NCBI RefSeq assembly: GCF_013201625.1
Contig: NZ_CP053839.1
Coordinates: 930,001-994,000, forward strand
Length of the DNA stretch: 64,000 nucleotides
Source of the DNA: Aliarcobacter lanthieri
Lineage (GTDB): Bacteria > Campylobacterota > Campylobacteria > Campylobacterales > Arcobacteraceae
Direction of reading: 5' to 3'
A program made the position numbers and the translations under genes. The notes beneath the pieces are model-generated. The model did not search any database, was not told the DNA's origin, and saw only the letters and a list, made by a program, of their open reading frames with translations. Position 1 is the first letter of the stretch; each line of letters begins with the position of its first letter. Below, piece after piece: positions 1 to 9,015 of this stretch.

Positions 1-1041
1 TTTTTGAACAGTATTTTCATAAGTTGGATATTTATTTCGTATAGCTACTCCAGCTGAAAATGTAAGTTTTATTTTTTTATCTTTATAGATAAAGCTATTT
101 TCTGTAACAACACTTTTAATCCTTTTTAAAAACATTAAAAGTTCTCTATCAAGATTAAAATGAACAACTGCTATAAATTCTTCACCACCATAACGCCCAA
201 CTAAATCATGATCTCTTATACTTTTATCTAAAATTTTTCCAAATGTGGAAAGTACTACATCGCCACCTTCATGTCCATAAGTATCATTTATATTTTTAAA
301 ATGGTCAATATCGAAAAATACTACAGCATATTGAGTTTGTAATCTACTATATGAACTTTCAATTTTAGTAACTTCTTCATTAAAAGCTTTTCTTGTAAGA
401 ATTTGAGTTAAAAAATCTTTTCTGTTTTCTGCTTTTGTTCTACTTAGTTCATTTTCTAAACTATTAATCTTTTCTTCTAACTCTTCTATTTTAGATTTTC
501 CACTTTCAAGTTTATTTGTTACATTAGTCATCTCTTGTTCTATAGAAGTAGCAGCTAAAACTAATTCATTTTGTAATTTTTCTAGAACTCCAACTCCACC
601 ATTTCTTAAATCTATAGCTTGGATTTTTTCTTTTATATTTAAAACCTTTTTAGTTCCATTACCACTACTAAAAATAGCTTCATTGAAATATTCTTCCATA
701 AGTAAAACAAGTTTTGATATATCTTCTGTTTTTTGAATAACAAGTTTTTTATCTTTTTCAAATCGTTGTATAATTAATTTTTCAATTTTAATTTGAATAT
801 TTTTTTCAAAAATAAGATTTGGATTGTTTTTTAATTCATCAAATAAAATATCTATATTATTATCATTGTCTTGGCTAATTGATGGAGTAATAGATTGTTT
901 TAAAATATCAACTATAACTTCTACATTATGAGGATGAACTCTTTTTAGTAAAAGCTGTATAATTTTTTCTAAAGAATCAATCTTATTTTCAATAGCTTCA
1001 TTATATTCTATATCATTTAATTGGCTTAAAAAATTTTTCAT
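1..1041 (-). CDS. GGDEF diguanylate cyclase (3' end cut by window edge)
   Basis: The reading frame is open from an ATG at 1041 to the window edge (347 codons), so the protein continues beyond position 1. The first 200 or so residues have no recognisable sensor domain. A charged, probably coiled-coil segment at about 165-200 leads into a GGDEF domain. GGEEF lies at residues 285-289, so the active site is intact and synthesis of cyclic-di-GMP from two GTP is expected. RDHD at residues 276-279, five residues before GGEEF, matches the RxxD inhibitory site for product feedback. There is no membrane segment, so it is probably cytoplasmic. The domain call is firm; the input signal is unknown. Confidence 0.9.
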   Translation of the reverse strand, partial: MKNFLSQLNDIEYNEAIENKIDSLEKIIQLLLKRVHPHNVEVIVDILKQSITPSISQDNDNNIDILFDELKNNPNLIFEKNIQIKIEKLIIQRFEKDKKLVIQKTEDISKLVLLMEEYFNEAIFSSGNGTKKVLNIKEKIQAIDLRNGGVGVLEKLQNELVLAATSIEQEMTNVTNKLESGKSKIEELEEKINSLENELSRTKAENRKDFLTQILTRKAFNEEVTKIESSYSRLQTQYAVVFFDIDHFKNINDTYGHEGGDVVLSTFGKILDKSIRDHDLVGRYGGEEFIAVVHFNLDRELLMFLKRIKSVVTENSFIYKDKKIKLTFSAGVAIRNKYPTYENTVQK

Positions 1042-1149
1042 ATATTTTTACCTTAAAACTAAAAGTTATTTAAATCTTAGGCTGGATTTAGGCTAAGATT
1101 TAAATTATATCTAAAAAATAAGAATTAATATAATTTTATATTAAATTTT

Positions 1150-1605
1150 TTATAGAACTTTATCTATTTGAGTATCAGAAGTATTCTTTTCTTTTTCTTC
1201 TTTTTTTATTTTAGGAGTAGTATTTTTAATAGTATTTTCTTCTGATCTTTTTACTAAACTATTTCCTTCAAAAATTCCTTTTGCTTCTATTACAAACTCT
1301 TCTGATATTACTGAACCAGTTACTTTTCCATCAGGTTTTATATCTACTCTATCTGCATTTATAGAACCTTCTGCTAAACCTTGAACTATAACTCTTAAAG
1401 CTATAATTTCACCTTTTATCTTTCCTTCTTTTCCTATATTTATCTCTTGTTCAGATACAATATTACCTTCAAAATATCCATCTATATATAAGTTACAAGA
1501 TAATTTGATATCACCTCTTATTTCAGTTCCTGCAGTGATAATTGTAGTTGAGGAGTCGGATCTTGTATTTTGATGTGATTGATTGCTGTTACTAAAGATT
1601 CCCAT
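1150..1605 (-). CDS. Bactofilin family cytoskeletal protein
   Basis: A 151-residue protein with the typical bactofilin layout: a short polar N-terminus (MGIFSNSN), then about residues 20-115 of short hydrophobic repeats separated by glycines that build the polymerising beta-helix, then a lysine- and glutamate-rich tail. Bactofilins form filaments at the inner membrane and position peptidoglycan enzymes. The start is supported by AAGGAAA just upstream, which lies inside the preceding M23 peptidase gene; the two coding regions overlap by 88 bp in different frames. The peptidase-bactofilin order resembles H. pylori csd1-ccmA, so a role in cell curvature is the likely job. Confidence 0.88.
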   Translation of the reverse strand: MGIFSNSNQSHQNTRSDSSTTIITAGTEIRGDIKLSCNLYIDGYFEGNIVSEQEINIGKEGKIKGEIIALRVIVQGLAEGSINADRVDIKPDGKVTGSVISEEFVIEAKGIFEGNSLVKRSEENTIKNTTPKIKKEEKEKNTSDTQIDKVL

Positions 1606-2459
1606 GATATTTCTGTTTCCTTTTCAAAAATTTCTGTATAATTTGTTAAATCCCATTTTACAAAAGTAAGAGGATTAAGTGATTTGGATAAAAAACGTAC
1701 CTCATAGTGTAGATGAGGACCACTACTCATACCAGTATTCCCAGAGTATGCTATTAGATCACCTTTTTTAACAAAAGATCCTGATTTTACTACAGTTTTA
1801 TTTAAATGAGCATAATATGATTTAAATCCATAAATATGCTGTATAGTGATTAAATTTCCATTAAATTTATCAAATGCAGCATTTTCTACTATTCCATCTG
1901 CTGTAGCAAATACAGGTGTTCCTATTGGTGCTCTTAAATCAATTCCTAAATGTAATGCTTTTTTATTTAAAATAGGATGGTGTCTATATCCAAAATAGCT
2001 AGATATATCTACTTTTTCCATAGGTGAACCACTAGGAATTAGTTGTAAAAGTGTCATTTTTTGTTCTGAATCTAGTCTTGCGATATCAACTCTTTGTTTT
2101 AATGGAAGTTCATTTTCTGTTGATATTCCAATAATTGACTCAATTTTAGTAAGATAATCTGTTGCTTCACTAATCTCTTCTTTTTTCTCATGAAGTTCCA
2201 TTTGTGTTTGACTTATCAGATTATTTAACTCTTCATTAATTCTTTTAAATTCAACTAATTCTAATTCTATTTCAAGCCTATCTTTATCTAATTGAATAAG
2301 TGTAATATTTACAAAAATAAAAGCACAAATTAATATAACTAAACTTGTTAAAATAGTGTAAATAGTATAAATTAAAGGTTTCTTTTTTATTCTTAATTGT
2401 TTTATACCATTATCATCATTTATTGTAAATGTTATATATTGATTTGCGTATTTATCCAT
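1518..2459 (-). CDS. M23 family peptidoglycan endopeptidase (Csd1-like)
   Basis: A 313-residue protein with one N-terminal membrane segment at about residues 29-52, a coiled coil at about 55-110 and a C-terminal LytM/M23 domain. The zinc ligands are intact: H170 and D174 in HLGID, and H249 and H251 in GPHLHYEV, with H218 in YYAHL as a further active-site residue. It should be membrane-anchored with its periplasmic domain cutting peptidoglycan cross-links. Its last 29 or so codons overlap the start of the bactofilin gene, which suggests translational coupling and a shared cell-shape function, as for csd1-ccmA in H. pylori. Confidence 0.9.
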   Translation of the reverse strand: MDKYANQYITFTINDDNGIKQLRIKKKPLIYTIYTILTSLVILICAFIFVNITLIQLDKDRLEIELELVEFKRINEELNNLISQTQMELHEKKEEISEATDYLTKIESIIGISTENELPLKQRVDIARLDSEQKMTLLQLIPSGSPMEKVDISSYFGYRHHPILNKKALHLGIDLRAPIGTPVFATADGIVENAAFDKFNGNLITIQHIYGFKSYYAHLNKTVVKSGSFVKKGDLIAYSGNTGMSSGPHLHYEVRFLSKSLNPLTFVKWDLTNYTEIFEKETEISWESLVTAINHIKIQDPTPQLQLSLQELK

Positions 2460-2490
2460 TGTTTTCTCTTTAAACTTCAGATAAATAACC

Positions 2491-2934
2491 TTAAGCTAAA
2501 AGTTTTTTAACCATCTCATTTATTCTTTTACCATCAGCAACACCAGCAAATTTTTTTGAAGCAGCTCCCATAACTTTACCCATATCTTTGATAGTTGTGG
2601 CTCCAACTTGATTTATTACTTCTTTCATGCCAATTTCAAGTTCATCATCACTTAATTGCTTTGGTAAGTATTGCATGAAAATATCAACTTGCTCTTTTTC
2701 TTTTTGTACTAAATCATCTCTTGAAGCAGCACTATATTGAGAAATTGCCTCTTCTCTTTGTTTTATCCCTTTTTGAATAAGTTTGATGATTTCATCATCT
2801 TCTAAAACTCTTCTTTCATCAACTTCTATTTGTTTTATCATAGTATTAATTGCACGTATTGAATCTCTTTTTACAATTTCTTTTTCTCTCATAGCATTTT
2901 TTAAATCTTCATTTAATTGTTCTTTTAAACTCAT
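2491..2934 (-). CDS. GatB/YqeY domain protein
   Basis: A 147-residue, largely helical protein matching stand-alone YqeY proteins over its full length: an N-terminal LKEQLNEDLKNAMR helix, the RDSIRAINTMIKQ segment, YLPKQLSDDE in the middle, and a C-terminal DMGKVMGAASKKFAG motif. It is related to the tail domain of GatB amidotransferase subunits, but its own function is not established. It lies 38 bp downstream of uup on the same strand and 31 bp before the M23 gene, so it may be part of one transcript. Confidence 0.88.
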   Translation of the reverse strand: MSLKEQLNEDLKNAMREKEIVKRDSIRAINTMIKQIEVDERRVLEDDEIIKLIQKGIKQREEAISQYSAASRDDLVQKEKEQVDIFMQYLPKQLSDDELEIGMKEVINQVGATTIKDMGKVMGAASKKFAGVADGKRINEMVKKLLA

Positions 2935-2971
2935 TTATTCTCCTTTTTTAACTTTTGATTATATTATTTTT

Positions 2972-4918
2972 TTAGTTAAAACTTTCTACTAATTCTTCAA
3001 GCTCTAAAAATCTATCTACTTTTTGTTCATAGATTTCCTTATTTTTATCTAATTCAGTGGATAAAGATACAATTCCTTTTTCTTCATAACATTTTGGATT
3101 CGCTAAACAATCATTTAATTCTTTTATTATTTTTTCTAAATCTTCTATTTCATTTGGTAAATTATCATATTCTCTTTGGTCTTTATATGATAACTTTGTT
3201 TGTTTCTTAGGCTCTTTAAATGAAGCTTGAGTGTTTTTTTCTTTTTGAATTTCAAACTCTAAAGAGTCTAATTCTTCTAACTCTTTTTCAATTTCTAAAT
3301 ATTCACTATATGGTTGAAAACTTTCCATAATATGACCATTTCCTTTAAATACAAATAGTTTTTTCGCTATTTTATCAACAAAATATCTATCATGAGAAAC
3401 AAATATTAAAGCTCCTTGGAAATTTTGTAAATACTCCTCAAGTATATTTATTGTAGGGATATCTAAATCATTTGTAGGCTCATCTAGTATTAAACAATCA
3501 ACTCTTTTAGTAAAAAGTAAGGCTAAAGCAACTCTGTTTTTTTCTCCACCACTTAAAACTCCAACTTTTTTATCTAGATACTCTTTGGGAAATAGAAAAT
3601 TTTTTAAGTAGCCAAAAACATGCATATTTCTTCCGTCATCGAGTACAACTCTATCTCCACCATTTGGACAGAAAACTTCCATAATAGTTTTATTATCATC
3701 TAGCATCTCTCGTTGTTGGTCAAAATATCCTATTTCAAAATCTCCTTTTTTAAATTTTCCATTATCAATTTCTAATTTTTCCATAAATATTTTAAGAAGT
3801 GTTGATTTTCCACTCCCATTTGGGCCAACTATTGCAATAGTGTCTTTTTGCAAAATTCTAGTTGTAAAGTCTTTTATTAGTTCTTTTTCTCCTAAAGTTT
3901 TATAAATATTATCTAATTCATAAAGCATTTTTTTTCTATTTTGTTGCTTCTCTTCACTATTAAAGCTTTTTTGCTCTCTTTGAAGCTCTAAACTCATTTT
4001 TCTAATAGCAGCTGGATTTGTTTTTGCTTTTTTCTTTAATTCAAAATATTCTGATTTTCTTCTTTCATTTCTTTTTCTTCTTGCAGTAACTCCATGTTGC
4101 ATCCAATGAGCTTCTTGTTTTACCATTCTTAAAAGATTTTCATGTTCTTTTTGCATATTTGATAAAATTTGTGCTTTTTGTTCTAAATATGATGAGTATC
4201 CTCCGTTAAATCTTCTAAGTTCTCCACCATCTATTTCAACTACACTTGTTGCTATGTTATCTATAAAATATCTATCATGCGAAATAAAAAGTAGGGTAAA
4301 ATTATTTTTTAAAAGTAACTCTTCTAAAAACTCAACCATATAAACATCAAGATGGTTTGTAGGCTCATCAAGTAGTAGAACATCAGGCTTCTTTAAAATT
4401 AATCCAGCTAAACTAACACGACGTTGTTCCCCACCACTTAGCATATTTACATCTTTATATTCATACTGTTTTAATTGAAATTCTATTAAAACTCGTTCAA
4501 TCATATTATCTAAATCCCATGCATTATGAAAATCTATGAATGTTGCTAGTTCACTTTGTTTTCTTAAAAGTTCTTCATTTTCATAATCTGTCATAAGAAG
4601 ATTTGTTATTTTTTCATACTCAGTTTTAGCATTTTTTAGTTCTGCTAGCTGATTTTCTATTGCATCTCTTACACTTAAATTTGCTTCAAATTTTGGTTGT
4701 TGATCAAGCATCTCTATTTTTATTGATTTATCAATAGCCATTTCACCACTATCAGGTTCTAAATTTCTCATAATTATTTTAAATAAAGTTGATTTTCCTT
4801 GTCCATTTTGTCCAATAACTGCAACTCTTTGACTACTATTTAAAGTAAAATTTGCATTTTTTAAAATAACTTTTGTATCGTATTGTTTTGAAATATTTTG
4901 AAGGTCGATTAATGCCAT
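2972..4918 (-). CDS. uup: ABC-F ATPase, Uup-like
   Basis: A 648-residue protein with two tandem ABC ATPase domains and no membrane segments, the hallmark of ABC-F proteins. The first Walker A is GQNGQGKST at residues 36-44 and the second is GPNGSGKST near 355. The signature motifs are LSGGEQ and LSGGEK, each followed by a LLLDEPTNHLD- or LILDEPTNDLD-type Walker B. The linker between the domains is rich in lysine and arginine, and the C-terminal 90 or so residues form a coiled coil like the DNA- or ribosome-binding tail of Uup. ABC-F proteins act on the ribosome; Uup is also linked to precise transposon excision. Confidence 0.85.
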   Translation of the reverse strand: MALIDLQNISKQYDTKVILKNANFTLNSSQRVAVIGQNGQGKSTLFKIIMRNLEPDSGEMAIDKSIKIEMLDQQPKFEANLSVRDAIENQLAELKNAKTEYEKITNLLMTDYENEELLRKQSELATFIDFHNAWDLDNMIERVLIEFQLKQYEYKDVNMLSGGEQRRVSLAGLILKKPDVLLLDEPTNHLDVYMVEFLEELLLKNNFTLLFISHDRYFIDNIATSVVEIDGGELRRFNGGYSSYLEQKAQILSNMQKEHENLLRMVKQEAHWMQHGVTARRKRNERRKSEYFELKKKAKTNPAAIRKMSLELQREQKSFNSEEKQQNRKKMLYELDNIYKTLGEKELIKDFTTRILQKDTIAIVGPNGSGKSTLLKIFMEKLEIDNGKFKKGDFEIGYFDQQREMLDDNKTIMEVFCPNGGDRVVLDDGRNMHVFGYLKNFLFPKEYLDKKVGVLSGGEKNRVALALLFTKRVDCLILDEPTNDLDIPTINILEEYLQNFQGALIFVSHDRYFVDKIAKKLFVFKGNGHIMESFQPYSEYLEIEKELEELDSLEFEIQKEKNTQASFKEPKKQTKLSYKDQREYDNLPNEIEDLEKIIKELNDCLANPKCYEEKGIVSLSTELDKNKEIYEQKVDRFLELEELVESFN

Positions 4919-5072
4919 ATTTATATTGTTTTCCTATAAAGTTAAAGTTTATATGCTATCTAAAAATATGTTAATAACTAATTATAGTTATTTATAAGTA
5001 GAATTATTGGTAAATTTATTTACATAGATATATAATAAAATTTAAAGTAAATAGCTTAAATTTAAAAATTTT

Positions 5073-5081
5073 TGATACAAT
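5073..5081 (+). promoter_or_regulatory. Extended -10 element upstream of the DUF475 gene
   Basis: TGATACAAT reads as an extended -10 (TGn followed by TACAAT) 26 bp before the TTG start, with AAGGGA as ribosome binding site in between. No good -35 hexamer is visible. The 188-bp gap also holds the divergent uup start. Confidence 0.45.
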
Positions 5082-5106
5082 AGCGAAAATTTTTTAAGGG
5101 ATTAAT

Positions 5107-6180
5107 TTGAAACAAAAATCAATTATTTCGTATTTTTATGGTTTTTTTGTTGTTTGGTTTGTTGCAACTGTTTTACTATTTTTATATGGTGGATTCTTTG
5201 CCGTTTATCAAGGAACAATACTTTCTGTTTTAGAACTAAGTTTATCATTTGACAATGCTGTTGTAAATGCAACGATTCTAGCAACAATGGCTTTAATTTG
5301 GAGAAAAAGATTTCTTCTTTGGGGTATGATAATAGCTGTTTTTGGAGTACGATTTGTATTTCCTATTCTAATAGTCTATTTTTCAACTTCTATGGGCTTT
5401 GTTGATTCCTTTAATCTTGCGATTAATAATCCAGCTGAATATGAAAAAATAATAGAGAGTTCTCATCATATTATTATGTCTTTTGGTGGAATGTTTCTTT
5501 TAATGTTATTTCTAAAGTTTTTATTTGATGAAAATAAAGATATACATTGGATAAAAAGTATTGAAAATATTGCAGTAAAACTTTCAAAAGTTGGTGATAT
5601 AAAAGCATTGTTTGTAATGTTCTTAATGCTAGGTATTACATATATAGCACCAAATGAAGTGGTAATGGGTGATAAAATGGTAGTAGTAAATAAAATAGAG
5701 ATTTTAGTTCCTATGATTATTGGTGTTATTGCTTTTTATTTACTTGAACTTTTAAAAGGTGTTATAGAAAATAAAAATGAAGAGCAAGGGTCTGATATTA
5801 CAAAATTAAGTGGAGGATTTATCTCTTTTATGTATCTTGAACTTATTGATATGAGTTTTTCATTAGATGGAGTTTTAGGAGCATTTGCTATTACACAAAA
5901 TATTGTAATAATTATGCTTGGTCTTGGTGTTGGAGCAATGGCTGTAAGAAGTCTTACAATTTATATGGTTGAAAAAGAAGTTGTGTCAAAATATATTTAT
6001 TTAGAACATGGTGCTATGTGGAGTATTGGTCTTTTGGCTTTATCTATGATGGTGCAGATTTTTTATCATTTACCTCCAATGCTCATAACAACTTTTGCAA
6101 TAGTTCCTATAACATTAGCTTTTGTTCATTCTATATATAAAAATAAAAATTTTATTCTAGATGAAGAAAATAGTAAGTAA
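5107..6180 (+). CDS. DUF475 (TerC-related) integral membrane protein
   Basis: A 357-residue protein with about nine hydrophobic segments. It carries two TerC-superfamily signatures with conserved acidic residues inside membrane helices: LSLSFDNAVVNA near residue 45 and MSFSLDGVLGAFAIT near 255. TerC-like proteins are linked to metal export and tellurite resistance; the DUF475 branch has no settled substrate. Translation starts at TTG, chosen because AAGGGA lies just upstream and no ATG or GTG fits the frame nearby. The gene stands alone and ends convergently with hspR. Confidence 0.82.
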   Translation: MKQKSIISYFYGFFVVWFVATVLLFLYGGFFAVYQGTILSVLELSLSFDNAVVNATILATMALIWRKRFLLWGMIIAVFGVRFVFPILIVYFSTSMGFVDSFNLAINNPAEYEKIIESSHHIIMSFGGMFLLMLFLKFLFDENKDIHWIKSIENIAVKLSKVGDIKALFVMFLMLGITYIAPNEVVMGDKMVVVNKIEILVPMIIGVIAFYLLELLKGVIENKNEEQGSDITKLSGGFISFMYLELIDMSFSLDGVLGAFAITQNIVIIMLGLGVGAMAVRSLTIYMVEKEVVSKYIYLEHGAMWSIGLLALSMMVQIFYHLPPMLITTFAIVPITLAFVHSIYKNKNFILDEENSK

Positions 6181-6197
6181 TTAATACTTACTATTTT
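6167..6197. terminator. Bidirectional terminator between the DUF475 gene and hspR
   Basis: A perfect 13-bp inverted repeat: AAAATAGTAAGTA, loop ATTAA, then TACTTACTATTTT. The stop codons of both convergent genes lie inside the stem. The A-rich and T-rich ends give each strand a terminal U run, so it should stop transcription from both sides. Confidence 0.75.
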
Positions 6198-6571
6198 CTT
6201 ACAATTACCATTTCAAAAGTTGATTTTTGTACAACCAAAGCTTTCTTATCAGGTACTACACTTAAAGAATTTATATTTTGAATTTTACTTTTATAGAGTT
6301 CTACTTCATTTTCTAATTCTTCAATTTTTTTATTTAATTGTAAAATAATATCAACGCCAGCAAGATTTACCCCTAAATCTCTAGTTAAAGTTAATACATA
6401 TTTTATGTGATTAATATCTTTTTGTGAATAAAGTCTTATTTTACCATTTGTACGACTTGGTTTTATCAAACCTTCTCGTTCATATTGTCTTAGAGTTTGT
6501 GGATGAATATTTAAAATTTCTGCAACAGCAGAAATTAAATATACAGGTTCTATATAACTGTTTTTTTCCAT
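6191..6571 (-). CDS. hspR: HspR, MerR-family heat-shock repressor
   Basis: A 126-residue protein with a MerR-type winged helix-turn-helix at about residues 10-75 (PVYLISAVAEILNIHPQTLR, then YEREGLIKPSR) followed by a coiled coil (LNKKIEELENEVELYKSKI). HspR represses chaperone genes by binding HAIR inverted repeats. It lies 13 bp downstream of cbpA, the same cbpA-hspR order as in Campylobacter and Helicobacter, and a HAIR-like site overlaps the cbpA promoter, so the operon is probably autoregulated. Confidence 0.9.
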   Translation of the reverse strand: MEKNSYIEPVYLISAVAEILNIHPQTLRQYEREGLIKPSRTNGKIRLYSQKDINHIKYVLTLTRDLGVNLAGVDIILQLNKKIEELENEVELYKSKIQNINSLSVVPDKKALVVQKSTFEMVIVRK

Positions 6572-6584
6572 AGATAAAACTCCT

Positions 6585-7448
6585 TTAATTAATTGGAAGT
6601 TTATCTTCCATCATTTTTACTAAATTTTCATCTAAATCTTCAAGTTTTGGTAAAACAATATTTGCTTTTAAATATAAATCACCTTTAATCCCACTTTTTC
6701 TATTTAGAACTCCAAGTTCTTTTACTCTAAATTTTTGATTTTGTTTTGTATTTTGTGGAACTTTTAATGTTATATCTTTATGAATTGTTTTTATATCAAC
6801 TTTTCCACCAAAAAGTGCAGTTTTTAGAGGTATGTCAAAATATTTTGTTAGAGTATCTCCTTCTCTCGTATACTCTGAACTTGAGGCTACATTTATTTTT
6901 AGTATTAAATCACCTTTTTGTCCTTGATATGATTTCCCTTTACCTTTTGCTCGTATCTTTTGTCCACTTTCTATTCCTTCTGGAATTTTTACATCAAATG
7001 AGTCATTATTTAAAGATATGTGTTGTTTTCCACCAAGAATTGCTACTTCAAAAGGAATTGTAACTTGTGCATTTGTATCTAAATCTGGTTCATCAAAACC
7101 AAAATTTCCAAAACCACCACGACTAAAGCCACCACCAAAACCACCAGCTCCTCCAAACATTTGTCTTAGAATTTCATCTAAATCAACTCCATTACCTTGG
7201 CTTCTTGCAAAATCACTAAAGTTTTGTCCACCAAACATAGAATCACCATATTGGTCATATTGTTGTTTTTTCTCTGGATTACTTAGGACTTCATAAGCTG
7301 CGTTTATCTCTTTGAATTTTTCTTCAGCTTTTGGATCCTTATTTACATCAGGGTGATATTTTCTTGCAAGTTTTCTATAAGCTTTTTTTATCTCTTCAGC
7401 AGTTGCATTTTCACTAACTTCTAATGTTTCATATAAACTTTTTGCCAT
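6585..7448 (-). CDS. cbpA: CbpA, DnaJ-family co-chaperone
   Basis: A 287-residue protein. The J domain is at residues 1-70 with the DnaK-stimulating HPD at 32-34. A Gly/Phe-rich stretch at about 75-120 ([20 protein letters not shown]) and two C-terminal beta-sandwich substrate-binding domains follow. The four CxxCxGxG zinc repeats of canonical DnaJ are absent, which makes it a CbpA-type (class B) J protein. It works with DnaK in protein folding. It is the first gene of the cbpA-hspR operon and has a strong promoter overlapped by a HAIR-like operator. Confidence 0.92.
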   Translation of the reverse strand: MAKSLYETLEVSENATAEEIKKAYRKLARKYHPDVNKDPKAEEKFKEINAAYEVLSNPEKKQQYDQYGDSMFGGQNFSDFARSQGNGVDLDEILRQMFGGAGGFGGGFSRGGFGNFGFDEPDLDTNAQVTIPFEVAILGGKQHISLNNDSFDVKIPEGIESGQKIRAKGKGKSYQGQKGDLILKINVASSSEYTREGDTLTKYFDIPLKTALFGGKVDIKTIHKDITLKVPQNTKQNQKFRVKELGVLNRKSGIKGDLYLKANIVLPKLEDLDENLVKMMEDKLPIN

Positions 7449-7492
7449 TTCCTAATCCTATATTAATAAAATATTTAAATATTTAAAATAGG

Positions 7493-7527
7493 ATTATATC
7501 ACAAAGGTTGAGTCAATGTCAATCAAC
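7493..7527 (-). promoter_or_regulatory. cbpA-hspR promoter with HAIR-like HspR operator
   Basis: On the minus strand TTGACA (7522-7517) is followed after 18 bp by TATAAT (7498-7493) with TG one base before it, a near-consensus sigma-70 promoter with extended -10. The same DNA (7507-7527) contains GTTGAGT, a 7-bp spacer, then AATCAAC, which matches 11 of 14 fixed positions of the HAIR consensus CTTGAGT-N7-ACTCAAG. Binding of HspR here would cover the -35. The site overlaps the 3' end of the upstream histidine kinase gene. Confidence 0.75.
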
Positions 7528-9015
7528 TTTATAAGGAAGTTGAATTCTAAACATAGCACCTTTACATACAATATTGTTATGTAAAAATTTAATATTTTTT
7601 ACACTTATATCTCCACCCATACTTTGATTTATAATTTTTCTTGTCATATATAAACCAAGTCCTGTACCTTGATATTGATGTTTTGTTGTGAAATAAGGTT
7701 CAAATATTTTATCTACAATATCATTATCTATTCCAAAAGCATTATCACAAATAGAAATTTCAACAAATTCATCAAGTTTTTTTGTACTAATCTTGATAAT
7801 TCTCATATCATTTTCTTTTAAATTTAAGTTAAGAGCATCTTTAGCATTATTTAAAATATTGATTACAGCTTGAGAAAATTCATTATCTACATTATAAATA
7901 AAAATATCATCTTCTAAATCCAAAACTATTTCTATATTAAATTTCTTAAAAAAATCTTCTATTAAAGATATACTACTTTTGATATTTTCATTTACATTAA
8001 ACATAGATTTATGTTTATCTATCTTTAAAAAATCATTAAAAGTATCTATTGTATTTGAAAGATGTTCTGTTGTTTTTAAAATTAGTTTTAGTGAATCTTC
8101 TAGATTTGTACTATTTAAAGCATTTAAATCATTTTTTAGTTTTAGATTTGATGCTGTTATTGAAATAATATTTAAAGGTTGTCTCCATTGATGAGCTATA
8201 TTTGCTATCATTTCTCCCATAGCTGCTAGTTTTTGTTGTTCAGCCATAAGATTTTCTTTTCTTTTTATATCTTCTATATCAATAATAGTTAAAATTTTAA
8301 ATGTTTGATTATTTATAAATGCATCTTTTATATTTATAACAGCACTAAATTTTGTATTGTCCTCTCTTATTATAACTGTTTCTATACTATCCTTATTTAT
8401 ACTTTTTACTATATTTTGGTCAAAAATTATATCATTAAAATTTTTATTTATTAAATCAGAGCGATTTTCTTTACTTAAAAGTTCTAAGGCAATTTTATTG
8501 CAATCAACTATCTTGTTATCTTTAAAGATAATGATTGCTTCCATTGTTGTATCTAAAATAAGTCTTAACTCTTCATTTTTTTCGTTTAGTTCTTCTTTTG
8601 CAGCTTTTAGCTTAAAATTAATTTCACTTAATAAAGTTACATCATAAATATATAAAATAACTAGCTCATCTTCTATATCCAAAGGAGAGATTGTTATACT
8701 TTGTTGCATTTGATTAAATACCTTGTCCGCAACATTTTTTAATTCAATATTAATTAAATAATCATTTGTTTGTGGAGTATAAAAAGTAGGAGAATTTAGT
8801 TTTAAAGAAGTTATAATTTTTCTTTTTAATCTTTTTTCATCAATATTTGAGTAAAAGTCTAAAATACTTTTATTCAAAATAGATGAACTAAAAATTCCAG
8901 TTCTTAATTCAAGCCATTTATTCCAAAATAAAACTTTCAAATCTTTATTTAGTACAATAATTCCATTATCAACAGTATTACTTATTATGTCAAATTTATT
9001 TTTTCTCAACTTCAA
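7519..9015 (-). CDS. PAS-containing sensor histidine kinase
   Basis: A 498-residue kinase without clear membrane segments. Two PAS-like sensor regions (about 10-130 and 150-250) lead to a dimerisation domain with the phospho-acceptor H275 in NIAHQWRQPLN. The ATPase domain has an N box (NILNNAKDAL), a G1 box (DNAFGIDN) and a G2 box (GTGLGLYM). The HQWRQPL H box is common in Campylobacterota and delta-proteobacterial kinases. The gene overlaps the CheC-like gene upstream by 4 bp, and a CheY-like regulator precedes that, so the three probably form one signalling unit. The ligand is unknown; a cytoplasmic PAS cofactor is possible. Confidence 0.88.
   Translation of the reverse strand: MKLRKNKFDIISNTVDNGIIVLNKDLKVLFWNKWLELRTGIFSSSILNKSILDFYSNIDEKRLKRKIITSLKLNSPTFYTPQTNDYLINIELKNVADKVFNQMQQSITISPLDIEDELVILYIYDVTLLSEINFKLKAAKEELNEKNEELRLILDTTMEAIIIFKDNKIVDCNKIALELLSKENRSDLINKNFNDIIFDQNIVKSINKDSIETVIIREDNTKFSAVINIKDAFINNQTFKILTIIDIEDIKRKENLMAEQQKLAAMGEMIANIAHQWRQPLNIISITASNLKLKNDLNALNSTNLEDSLKLILKTTEHLSNTIDTFNDFLKIDKHKSMFNVNENIKSSISLIEDFFKKFNIEIVLDLEDDIFIYNVDNEFSQAVINILNNAKDALNLNLKENDMRIIKISTKKLDEFVEISICDNAFGIDNDIVDKIFEPYFTTKHQYQGTGLGLYMTRKIINQSMGGDISVKNIKFLHNNIVCKGAMFRIQLPYKVD

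Noticed and set aside
7018-7296. A proline-rich plus-strand frame opposite cbpA
   Set aside because: It is the mirror of the Gly/Phe-rich region of cbpA; it has no independent support.
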